Below, in pieces: positions 8,572-16,204 of a stretch of 39,486 nucleotides of DNA (position 1 is its first letter; every line of letters begins with the position of its first letter). The DNA comes from Bacteroidales bacterium (lineage in GTDB: Bacteria; Bacteroidota; Bacteroidia; Bacteroidales; UBA932): contig JAFZWC010000083.1 in the NCBI GenBank assembly GCA_017617475.1, positions 1 to 39,486 of the forward strand, given 5' to 3'. The notes under the pieces were generated by a model. The model did no database searches, was not told where the DNA came from, and saw only the letters and a program-made list of their open reading frames with translations. The translations under genes were made by a program, and so were the position numbers.

Positions 8572-10494
8572 ATGGCAGAAAGAATTACCATTATCGACTT
8601 CGTAGAGAAGTATTCCCGTCAATACGAGAACCATCCCTACCTTCGCGAGAAGGTAAACGGCACCTGGAAAGAGATTACCCAGGGCCAGACCCGGGAAGAA
8701 GCCTACCGCATCGGCGCCGGTCTCATGTCGCTGGGCCTCAAGAAGGGAGACAAGATAGCCCTCCTGAGCGAGAGCCGCGCCATGTGGATCATGGCCGAAA
8801 TCGGAGCTCTGTATGCCGGTGCCGTGGACGTGCCCCTGTCCGTGAACCTGGGAGAAGGAAAGGACCTGATCTTCCGCATCAACCACTCCGAAGCCAAATG
8901 GATCATGGTTTCCGGCAACCACCTGCCCAAGATCCGCGCCATCCTGGCGGAATGCCCTGGCGTAGAGAACGTTATAGTCTTTGACGACGTGGCCTTCGAC
9001 TACGACAAGCTGGAAGCCAAGGAAATCCGCATGTCGGAAATCCAGAAGATGGGCGACGAGTTCCTCAAGGCCCACAAGGCGGAATTCGAGGCCCGCTACA
9101 AATCCATCGGCCCCAACGACTACGCCAACATTTCCTATACCTCCGGCACAACGGCCGACCCCAAGGGCATTCTGCTCACCCACCGCAACTATACCGCCAA
9201 CGTGGAACAGGGCAACTCCGTCATCTCCATTGCCGAGGGCGACGTCATGCTCATCATCCTCCCGCTGGACCACTGTTTCGCCCATGTAGCCGGCATGTAC
9301 ACCATGATGATCTACGGCGGTTCCATTGCCTTCGTGCCCATCGGCAAGAATGCCATGGCCACCCTGCGCAACATCCCCACGGCCATCTCCGAGGTGCGTC
9401 CCCACGTGATGCTTTCCGTCCCGGCCCTGGCCCGCAACTTCAAGAAGAACATTGAATCCGGCATCAAGAAGAAGGGCGCCACCACGGAGAAGCTCTTCAA
9501 TTTTGCCGTGAATAACGCCATCAAGTACAACAAGGAATACTACAACCAGGGCACGGGCGGCACCTTCTGGCGCAAACCCCTGGTGAGCCTCTTCGACAAG
9601 ATTCTCTTCTCCAAGGTGCGCGAGAGCTTCGGCGGCCGCATGAAGTTCTTCGTGGGCGGCGGCGCCCTGCTGGACATCGAACTGCAGCGCTTCTTCTGCG
9701 CCGTGGGCATGCCCATGTTCCAGGGTTACGGCCTCACCGAGGCAACGCCCATCATCTGCGCCAACTCCACCGGCCATGCCCGCTTCGGCTCTAGCGGCCG
9801 AATTGTAAAGCCCATGGACTGCGTAATCCTGGACGCCGAAGGCAAGGAAGTGCCCCACGGCACCCGCGGAGAAATAGTCATCAGGGGCGAGAACGTGATG
9901 GCCGGCTACTGGAAGAACCCCAAGGCCACGGCCGATACCATCGTGGACGGCTGGCTCCACACCGGAGACATGGGCTACATCTGCCCCGAAGACCCGGATT
10001 TCCTATATGTGGTGGGCCGCTTCAAGAGCCTCCTCATCTCCTCCGACGGCGAGAAATACTCCCCCGAAGGCTTCGAAGACAGCATTACCGAAACCTCCAA
10101 GTGGGTGAACGCCTGCGTGCTGCACAACAACCAGAAGCCCTTCTGCGTAGCCCTCTTCGTTCCGGACAAGGCCGCCCTGGCCGAAGCCGCCACCAAACAC
10201 GGACTGGACCCCGCCACCCCGGAAGGCAGGAATTACATGCTGGACCTGATCCAGGCCGATGTGGACACCTACAAGAAGGGCGGCAAGCACGAGGGCATGT
10301 TCCCGGAGCGCTGGCTTCCTTCGGCCATAGGCATCTGCGACGAGGAATTCACCATTGCCAACAAGATGATGAACTCCACCATGAAGATTGTCCGCGGCAA
10401 GGTGGAAGAGCATTATGCCGACCTGCTGGACTACCTCTATACTACCGAAGGCAAGGACATCCACAATGCCCGTAACCTGGAAGCCCTGAAGTAA
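8572..10494 (+). CDS. Long-chain acyl-CoA synthetase (AMP-binding)
   Basis: This 640-residue adenylate-forming enzyme activates a fatty acid to acyl-AMP and then acyl-CoA, at the membrane or in the cytoplasm. The signature YTSGTTADPKG sits at about 189-199, GYGLTEATP near 385 and GWLHTGDMGY near 463, followed by the hinge and C-terminal motif VVGRFKSLLISSDGEKYSPEGFED. In the usual family motif the loop is GRxKDxIxxxxGxxxxP; here it is GRFKSLLISSDGEKYSP, as in the FAA1-like long-chain branch. The length is normal. The GNAT gene starts one base past its stop. Confidence 0.9.
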   Translation: MAERITIIDFVEKYSRQYENHPYLREKVNGTWKEITQGQTREEAYRIGAGLMSLGLKKGDKIALLSESRAMWIMAEIGALYAGAVDVPLSVNLGEGKDLIFRINHSEAKWIMVSGNHLPKIRAILAECPGVENVIVFDDVAFDYDKLEAKEIRMSEIQKMGDEFLKAHKAEFEARYKSIGPNDYANISYTSGTTADPKGILLTHRNYTANVEQGNSVISIAEGDVMLIILPLDHCFAHVAGMYTMMIYGGSIAFVPIGKNAMATLRNIPTAISEVRPHVMLSVPALARNFKKNIESGIKKKGATTEKLFNFAVNNAIKYNKEYYNQGTGGTFWRKPLVSLFDKILFSKVRESFGGRMKFFVGGGALLDIELQRFFCAVGMPMFQGYGLTEATPIICANSTGHARFGSSGRIVKPMDCVILDAEGKEVPHGTRGEIVIRGENVMAGYWKNPKATADTIVDGWLHTGDMGYICPEDPDFLYVVGRFKSLLISSDGEKYSPEGFEDSITETSKWVNACVLHNNQKPFCVALFVPDKAALAEAATKHGLDPATPEGRNYMLDLIQADVDTYKKGGKHEGMFPERWLPSAIGICDEEFTIANKMMNSTMKIVRGKVEEHYADLLDYLYTTEGKDIHNARNLEALK

Positions 10495-10495
10495 G

Positions 10496-10984
10496 ATGTA
10501 CATACGTACGGCCACAGCCGCAGACCTTCCTGCGATTATGACCGTCCTGAAGGCCGGAAGGGGCATCATGCTCGCTTCCGGCAATCTATTTCAGTGGCCG
10601 GAGGGCTACCCCACCGAGGAGATGGTGCGCCGGGACATCGGCCCGGGCTATGGAAAAGTGATGGAGGAAGAGGGTCGCGTGGTGGCTTATTTCGCCTGTA
10701 TTCCCTCGCCGGATCCCACCTATGCCGTCATTGAGGGCGGCGCCTGGAAAGACGACGAAAAGCCCTACTATGTGGTTCACCGCATAGCCAGTTTCCCGGA
10801 AGTCCACGGGGTTTTCAAAACCATGATGGAATACCTGGACACCCTTACGGACAACATCCGCATAGACACCCACAGGGATAATAAGATCATGCAGCACAAC
10901 CTGGCCAAATACGGCTTCGAGTACTGCGGGATCATTCACATTGCCTCCGGCGCGGAGCGCCTGGCATACCAAAGATTGAGATAA
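10496..10984 (+). CDS. GNAT-family N-acetyltransferase
   Basis: This 162-residue protein begins with the IRTATAADLPAIM pattern typical of GNAT-fold acetyltransferases and continues with the beta-strand order of the fold, ending in an NKIMQHNLAKYGFEYCGII segment (motif B, where the substrate and acetyl-CoA meet). The usual Q/RxxGxG/A acetyl-CoA loop is not clear; HRIASFPEVHGVFKTMMEYL occupies that place, so binding may be atypical. Substrate unknown. It starts one base after the acyl-CoA synthetase stop, so the two share a transcript, though no functional link is evident. Confidence 0.75.
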   Translation: MYIRTATAADLPAIMTVLKAGRGIMLASGNLFQWPEGYPTEEMVRRDIGPGYGKVMEEEGRVVAYFACIPSPDPTYAVIEGGAWKDDEKPYYVVHRIASFPEVHGVFKTMMEYLDTLTDNIRIDTHRDNKIMQHNLAKYGFEYCGIIHIASGAERLAYQRLR

Positions 10985-10990
10985 TCTTCG

Positions 10991-10998
10991 TATCTTTG
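10991..10998 (+). promoter_or_regulatory. -7 box of uvrA, giving a probably leaderless mRNA
   Basis: TATCTTTG matches TAnnTTTG exactly. It ends six bases before the uvrA ATG at 11005, so transcription would begin at or next to the start codon. The upstream in-frame ATG at 10996 lies inside the box and so is unlikely to be used. Confidence 0.55.
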
Positions 10999-11004
10999 TA
11001 CTCT

Positions 11005-13797
11005 ATGGCAAAGAGGGAGTACATACAGATACGGGGAGCGCGGGCGAACAACCTGCAAAATGCCGATGTAGACATCCCCAGGGGGGAATTCGTGGTGGTG
11101 ACGGGCCTCAGCGGCAGCGGCAAGAGCTCACTGGCCTTCGACACCATCTATGCCGAAGGGCAGCGCCGCTACATGGACACCCTCTCCACCTATGCCAAGC
11201 ACTTCATGGGCATCCTGGAAAAGCCGGAGGTGGAAGAAATCACCGGCCTCTCCCCCATTATTGCCATAGAGCAGAAAACCACCGGCAACAACCCCCGCAG
11301 CACGGTGGGCACCATCACGGAAATCTACGACTTCCTGCGCCTGCTGTACGCCAAGGGCTCCCGGGCCTTCTCCCCCGAAAGCGGCAAGGAGATGGTGCGT
11401 TACACGGACGAGCAGATTGTAGACCTGGTCATGAACCGCTATGCGGGCCGCAAGTGCTATTTGCTGGCGCCGCTGGTAAGGGGCCGAAAGGGCCATTACC
11501 GCGAGCTCTTTGACCAGCTGCGCAAGCGCGGCTATACGGAAGTGCGCATAGACGGCGAAATCCTGGAGCTGCAGGAAGTACAGGCCCTGGACCGCTACAA
11601 GCCCCATTTCATTGAGGTGGTGGTGGATCGCCTGAAGCCCGAAACGGGCGACGACCGCCGTATCCGGGATTCCGTGGCGCGGGCGCTGAACGTCGGCAAA
11701 GGCTCTCTGGCCATCCTGGATATTGAGAGCGATTCCCTGGCCCATTTCTCCAAGCATCTGGTGGACCCCGAGAGCGGCCTGTCGCTGCAGGAGCCCCAAC
11801 CGCACAGCTTCTCCTTCAACTCCCCGCAAGGTTACTGTCCGCACTGCAAGGGCCTGGGAACCATAGTGGACGTAAACATCGACACCATTATCCCGGACCG
11901 CAGCAAAAGCGTGGCCGACGGTGCCATTGTGCCCCTGGGCCGCGTGCGCGAAAACCGCAAGTTCGATATTATCCGGGCCATCGCCCGCAAGTATAACTTC
12001 AGCCTGTACGACCCCATCGAAGCCTTGCCGGACGAGGCCGTGAGCCTGCTGGTCTACGGATCGGAAGACCTCTTCCGCGTGGGAGACGGCGGCATGTCGG
12101 AGATGGAAAGCTGGGGCGGAGTGCTGGACAATATCGAAGATACCATTACCTGCCCGGTGTGCCAAGGCACCCGCCTCAACAGTGAAGCCCTTTGCTTCAA
12201 GGTGGACGGCAAAACCATCCCCGAAGTGGCCGCCATGGAAATGTCGGAGCTGCGCCAGTGGCTGGACGCCATCCCGGCCGGCTTCAACCAAAGGGAGAAA
12301 AACGTGTCCCGGGACATCCTGAAAGAGCTGCGGGAGCGCGTTCAGTTCATGCTGGACGTGGGCCTGGACTACCTTTCCCTGGACCGCCCCACCGGCTCCC
12401 TTTCCGGTGGCGAGAGCCAGCGCATCCGCCTGGCCACACAGATAGGCTCCAAGCTGGTGAACGTGCTCTACATCCTGGACGAGCCTTCCATCGGCCTGCA
12501 CCAGAAAGACAACCGCAAACTCATCGCCTCCCTGAAAGCCTTGAGGGACGAGGGTAATTCCGTGATGGTGGTGGAACACGATGCCGAGACCATGCTCAGC
12601 GCCGACTGGCTGGTGGACGTGGGCCCCGGCGCCGGCGAGAACGGCGGGAAAATCTGCCTCAACGCACCGCTGGACGCCCTTCTGAAGAACAAGAAGATGG
12701 ACGCCGATACGGCGGAGCACGCGGTAATCGGCCCTTCCATTACGCTGGATTATCTGAAAGGAAAACGCAGCATCCCCGTGCCGGCGGCGCGCCGCAAGGG
12801 GAACGGCCTGTTCCTCACCCTGAAGGGCGCCACGGGCAACAACCTCAAAAGCGTGGACGTGAGCTTCCCGCTGGGCTGCTTCATTGGCGTGGCCGGCCTC
12901 TCCGGCAGCGGCAAGAGCTCCCTGGTGAACGAAACGCTCATGCCCATCCTCAAGCAGAAGTTCTATCGTTCCAAAGAAAAACCGCTGCCCTACACGGGAA
13001 TTGAAGGGGTGGAGAACATTGACAAGCTCATCGAGATTGACCAGAGTCCCATCGGCCGCACGCCCCGCTCCAATCCCGCCACCTTCACCGCCGTGTTCAG
13101 CGACATCCGCACCCTCTACGAGGAAACGCCGGATGCCAAGGTGCGCGGCTACAAGGCCGGCAAGTTCTCGTTCAACGTACCCGGAGGCCGGTGCGAGGAA
13201 TGCAAGGGCGCCGGTATCAAGGTCATCGAGATGAACTTCCTGCCTTCCGTGCACGTGCCCTGCGAAGTGTGCGGCGGAACGCGTTATCGCGAGGATGTGC
13301 TGGCCGTCAAGTACAAGGGCAAGAACATCAACGACGTGCTGGAGATGTCCATCAGCGAGGCCTACGAATTCTTCAAGCCCGTCCCCAAGATTGCAGCCAA
13401 GCTCAAGGCCCTGGTAGACGTGGGCCTGGGATACGTGCGGCTGGGCCAGAGCGCCGTCACCCTATCCGGCGGCGAGAGCCAGCGCATGAAACTGGCGGCC
13501 GAGCTCTCCCGTCCTTCCACGGGAAAGACCCTCTACATCCTGGACGAACCCACCACCGGCCTGCACTTCGAGGACATCCAGGTGCTGCTGGGCGTGCTGC
13601 AGAAGCTGGTGGACGCCGGCAATACCGTCATCATCATCGAGCACAATCTGGACGTGCTCAAGAGCGTGGACTATCTGTTTGACATGGGTCCCGCCGGAGG
13701 CCGAAAAGGCGGTTACATAGTGGCCCAGGGCACCCCGGAGACAATAGCAAAGGATCCGGCTTCTGTCACCGGACCCTTCCTCAAAGATGTATTATAA
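11005..13797 (+). CDS. uvrA: UvrABC excinuclease subunit A
   Basis: This 930-residue ABC-type ATPase finds bulky DNA lesions and loads UvrB in nucleotide excision repair. Two ATPase halves are visible: Walker A GLSGSGKSSLAFD (34-46) with signature LSGGESQRIRLA and Walker B LYILDEPSIGLH, then GLSGSGKSSLVNE in the second half with LSGGESQRMKLA and LYILDEPTTGLH. Zinc-binding pairs CPHCKGLG / CPVCQGTR and CEECKGAG / CEVCGGTR are present. Full length for the family. The start at 11005 (MAKREYIQIRG) is chosen because the longer alternative begins inside the promoter box. Its stop is eight bases from the convergent permease gene. Confidence 0.97.
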   Translation: MAKREYIQIRGARANNLQNADVDIPRGEFVVVTGLSGSGKSSLAFDTIYAEGQRRYMDTLSTYAKHFMGILEKPEVEEITGLSPIIAIEQKTTGNNPRSTVGTITEIYDFLRLLYAKGSRAFSPESGKEMVRYTDEQIVDLVMNRYAGRKCYLLAPLVRGRKGHYRELFDQLRKRGYTEVRIDGEILELQEVQALDRYKPHFIEVVVDRLKPETGDDRRIRDSVARALNVGKGSLAILDIESDSLAHFSKHLVDPESGLSLQEPQPHSFSFNSPQGYCPHCKGLGTIVDVNIDTIIPDRSKSVADGAIVPLGRVRENRKFDIIRAIARKYNFSLYDPIEALPDEAVSLLVYGSEDLFRVGDGGMSEMESWGGVLDNIEDTITCPVCQGTRLNSEALCFKVDGKTIPEVAAMEMSELRQWLDAIPAGFNQREKNVSRDILKELRERVQFMLDVGLDYLSLDRPTGSLSGGESQRIRLATQIGSKLVNVLYILDEPSIGLHQKDNRKLIASLKALRDEGNSVMVVEHDAETMLSADWLVDVGPGAGENGGKICLNAPLDALLKNKKMDADTAEHAVIGPSITLDYLKGKRSIPVPAARRKGNGLFLTLKGATGNNLKSVDVSFPLGCFIGVAGLSGSGKSSLVNETLMPILKQKFYRSKEKPLPYTGIEGVENIDKLIEIDQSPIGRTPRSNPATFTAVFSDIRTLYEETPDAKVRGYKAGKFSFNVPGGRCEECKGAGIKVIEMNFLPSVHVPCEVCGGTRYREDVLAVKYKGKNINDVLEMSISEAYEFFKPVPKIAAKLKALVDVGLGYVRLGQSAVTLSGGESQRMKLAAELSRPSTGKTLYILDEPTTGLHFEDIQVLLGVLQKLVDAGNTVIIIEHNLDVLKSVDYLFDMGPAGGRKGGYIVAQGTPETIAKDPASVTGPFLKDVL

Positions 13798-13805
13798 TAG
13801 GTTAG

Positions 13806-15053
13806 TTATTTGCGCTTGGCAATAAGCTGGCCGATACCCCAGCATACGGCGGCCACGGCCATGCCGTTGATGGAAGCGAAGCCCCAGTGCACCAGGTTGG
13901 CCACCACGGCGCCGGCAACCACGCCCAGGATGGCGCTCCAGTCCACGGTCTTTTCGGCCACTTTCTTACCCCTGTTGGTAAAGTAATGGAGGACGAGGAT
14001 AATGCCCACCGGAGGCAGGGTGCAGTTGAGCACGTTTAGCCAGCCGCAGAAGTTCCAGTACAGCCATACGGCCGCTACGGTGCCGATGATACCGGAGATA
14101 ATCACCATGGTCTTCTTGGACAGGCCGAAGATGTTGCTCAGGCCCAGGCCGGCGGTGTAGAGGGCGTTGTCGTTGGTGGTCCAGATGTTCAGACCCAGCA
14201 CCAGGACGGCCAGGTAGAAGAGGTTCAGGTTCAGCATGACCTCGAAGATGTCGTTACCGCCCACATAGATGCTGGAAACGGCGCCGAACAGGAACATGAG
14301 GCTGTTGCCGATGAAGAAAGCGACCACCGTGGTCCAGAGGCCCACCTTGGCGTTTTTGGCAAAGCGGGTGAAGTTGGGCGTAGCCGTACCGCCGGAAACG
14401 AAGCTGCCCACCACCAGACCGGCGCCCGCAATGATGCCCAGGTCCTTGCTGCCCTTGGCAAACTGTTCCACCAGGCCGGCGTCACCATGCTTCACGGCCA
14501 GAATCATGGCCACCGTACCCAGCACGGCCACAGCCGGAACGGCGATGTAGCTGATGATGGTAAGGCTCTTGATGCCGAAGTAGGCGCTGGCGGTCATCAG
14601 GATACCGGCCACGGCCACCAGCAGGTAACCCTGCCAGGGCATGGAATCCGGAGTTACCTCCAGGCCCAGGATCTCCTTGGCCACGGGAATGGCGAACATG
14701 GCCAGACCCACGCCGAACCAACCCGTCTGGGTGAAGCTGATCATGGCGCTGGGAAGCCAGCTTCCCTTGGAGCCGAAGCTGCGGCGCGCCAGCATGTCCA
14801 GGGAGAGACCGCTCTCGGCGCCGATCCAGCCCAGGGATCCCGTATAGGCAGCCAGGATAAGACCGCCCAGGATGAGGGCCCATACGAATCCGCTCCAGTC
14901 CAGGCCGGCGGCCAGTTGCTGGCCCACCCACATGCTGGCACTGAAGAAGGTGAATCCCAGCATGACCATGAACATGCTCAGGTTGCTTTTACGACCGGAT
15001 TTGTCCACCGATGAAGTGGTGTAATCCACGTCGAATTTCTTGTTGTTACTCAT
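13806..15053 (-). CDS. NCS1-family nucleobase (cytosine-type) permease
   Basis: This 415-residue inner-membrane protein has about twelve hydrophobic helices and resembles CodB: FTQTGWFGVGLAMFA in helix 3, SFVSGGTATPNFTRFAK mid-protein and LGLNIWTTNDNALYTAGLGLSN in the helix 8 region. NCS1 members import cytosine, uracil, allantoin or related bases with a cation. The exact substrate is not provable from sequence. The frame is open upstream, but MSNNKKFDVDY at 15053 is the natural start and overlaps the end of the phosphoribosyltransferase-like gene by eight bases, so the two are translated together. No cytosine deaminase gene is nearby. Confidence 0.87.
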   Translation of the reverse strand: MSNNKKFDVDYTTSSVDKSGRKSNLSMFMVMLGFTFFSASMWVGQQLAAGLDWSGFVWALILGGLILAAYTGSLGWIGAESGLSLDMLARRSFGSKGSWLPSAMISFTQTGWFGVGLAMFAIPVAKEILGLEVTPDSMPWQGYLLVAVAGILMTASAYFGIKSLTIISYIAVPAVAVLGTVAMILAVKHGDAGLVEQFAKGSKDLGIIAGAGLVVGSFVSGGTATPNFTRFAKNAKVGLWTTVVAFFIGNSLMFLFGAVSSIYVGGNDIFEVMLNLNLFYLAVLVLGLNIWTTNDNALYTAGLGLSNIFGLSKKTMVIISGIIGTVAAVWLYWNFCGWLNVLNCTLPPVGIILVLHYFTNRGKKVAEKTVDWSAILGVVAGAVVANLVHWGFASINGMAVAAVCWGIGQLIAKRK

Positions 15054-16134
15054 ATTGCTGTAAGATTGTATTAATTGCAAGGATTCTCTGGTTGGCAATG
15101 GTCTCCAGCGACAAGGCTGCGGCATTCTTGAGGAGTTCCGTCTCGTCGGCCCATAGCTGGGCCAGTTTCTCGTCCTTCAGGTTCTGGAAATGGTTCAGGG
15201 CCAGCCAGTCCTGGAAAGAGAGGGGCTCGTCAAAACCCAGCTTCTCGCCCACCAGCTTTACGGTATCAATGCGGTCGGACCGGCTCCACACCCCTTCCCA
15301 ATACTCCAGGGCCTCGTGGAAATGGACCGGAATCTCGTACCGGCGGGCGCCGCCGTCGTAGATAATGCACTTCTCCAGGAGGGAGTAGGGATGGTCCATA
15401 ATGTAGCGCTGGAACTCCGGCGCCACCACTCCGCCCTTCCAGCCGAAGTCTATGTCGGGGACATTGATACCCGTCGCGCCCTGGTTTTCATAAACCGTGA
15501 AGACGCCTTCGTAGAAGAAGCATTCGAAGCCCTCGAAACCCGGGAAGATGCTGCGGATTTCATCGGCCTTCTTTTCCATGAGGTCTATGGCACGGGTGCC
15601 GCCGATGGTGAAGAAGATGATTTTGCGGATGCTGCCTCCGCGGCGGCGGAAACGGTCCACCACCTGGTCCAGGCACAGGCGCAGGGTGTCGCCGGTGGCT
15701 ATGATGTCGCCAATCACCAGGGTGCGGTCCTTGGTAATACGCAGCTTCTCGTATTTGATTTCCAGCCCCGTAATCACACGGTCCTCTATGATTCTTTCGC
15801 AAGAGACAAAGTGGATGTCCCCCACCCGGATGCCGTTCCGGAAGCAGGCTTCTTCCAGCGGGTAATTCAGACCACCGCGGAGGATGGTGAGAATATCGAC
15901 ATCGCCGCCCTGGCCTTGAGGAAACAAATGGCGGAGAGCGGCGACGGTAGGAGGGAGCATGGAGAGGTAGGAATCGTAGCCTACCACTTCGGGAAAGGCC
16001 ATCAGACGGCGGGTCCCTGCGTTACTGAGTATGAAATAACGGTTGGTAAACTGCCTGGACTGCAGTTCATACACATTTGTATCTTGCAACAAGCCAACGG
16101 AACGAAGGCTCGCATCTTGCAGACATGTGGACAT
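15046..16134 (-). CDS. Phosphoribosyltransferase-like protein of unknown specificity
   Basis: This 362-residue protein contains a type I phosphoribosyltransferase core: the TILRGGLNYP loop (about 83-91) and the PRPP-binding motif LVIGDIIATGDTL (139-151), then IRKIIFFTIGGTRA. The remaining C-terminal half, about 180 residues, has no fold I recognise and is unusual for a salvage PRTase, which is normally near 180-220 residues. It overlaps the nucleobase permease gene, so it may convert an imported base to its nucleotide, or bind PRPP as a regulator. It has its own promoter at 16167-16198 and a terminator-like hairpin directly before the ATG. I would not call it uracil PRTase (upp), because the usual uracil-binding C-terminal motif is not seen. 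Confidence 0.75.
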   Translation of the reverse strand: MSTCLQDASLRSVGLLQDTNVYELQSRQFTNRYFILSNAGTRRLMAFPEVVGYDSYLSMLPPTVAALRHLFPQGQGGDVDILTILRGGLNYPLEEACFRNGIRVGDIHFVSCERIIEDRVITGLEIKYEKLRITKDRTLVIGDIIATGDTLRLCLDQVVDRFRRRGGSIRKIIFFTIGGTRAIDLMEKKADEIRSIFPGFEGFECFFYEGVFTVYENQGATGINVPDIDFGWKGGVVAPEFQRYIMDHPYSLLEKCIIYDGGARRYEIPVHFHEALEYWEGVWSRSDRIDTVKLVGEKLGFDEPLSFQDWLALNHFQNLKDEKLAQLWADETELLKNAAALSLETIANQRILAINTILQQYE

Positions 16135-16165
16135 AAAAAATCCCGGATTAGAACTTAACCGGGAT
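16135..16165 (-). terminator. Terminator-like hairpin abutting a start codon (possible attenuator)
   Basis: On the minus strand ATCCCGG (16165-16159) pairs perfectly with CCGGGAT (16146-16140) around a 12-base loop, followed by a T-run and then at once by the ATG of the phosphoribosyltransferase-like gene. The predicted transcription start falls at the 5' edge of the stem, so the leader is almost nothing but this hairpin. It could be an attenuator, a 5' stabiliser, or a chance structure. Confidence 0.55.
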
Positions 16166-16166
16166 A

Positions 16167-16198
16167 CAAAATTAGGGCAAATCTATAGATATTCCAAA
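16167..16198 (-). promoter_or_regulatory. Strong Bacteroidota promoter of the PRTase-like/permease operon
   Basis: On the minus strand TTTG (16198-16195), a 20-base spacer and TAATTTTG (16174-16167) match the Bacteroidota housekeeping promoter in both boxes. It fills the gap after the uridine-kinase-like gene, so the PRTase-like and permease genes can be transcribed independently of it. Confidence 0.75.
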
Positions 16199-16204
16199 TT
16201 TTTC

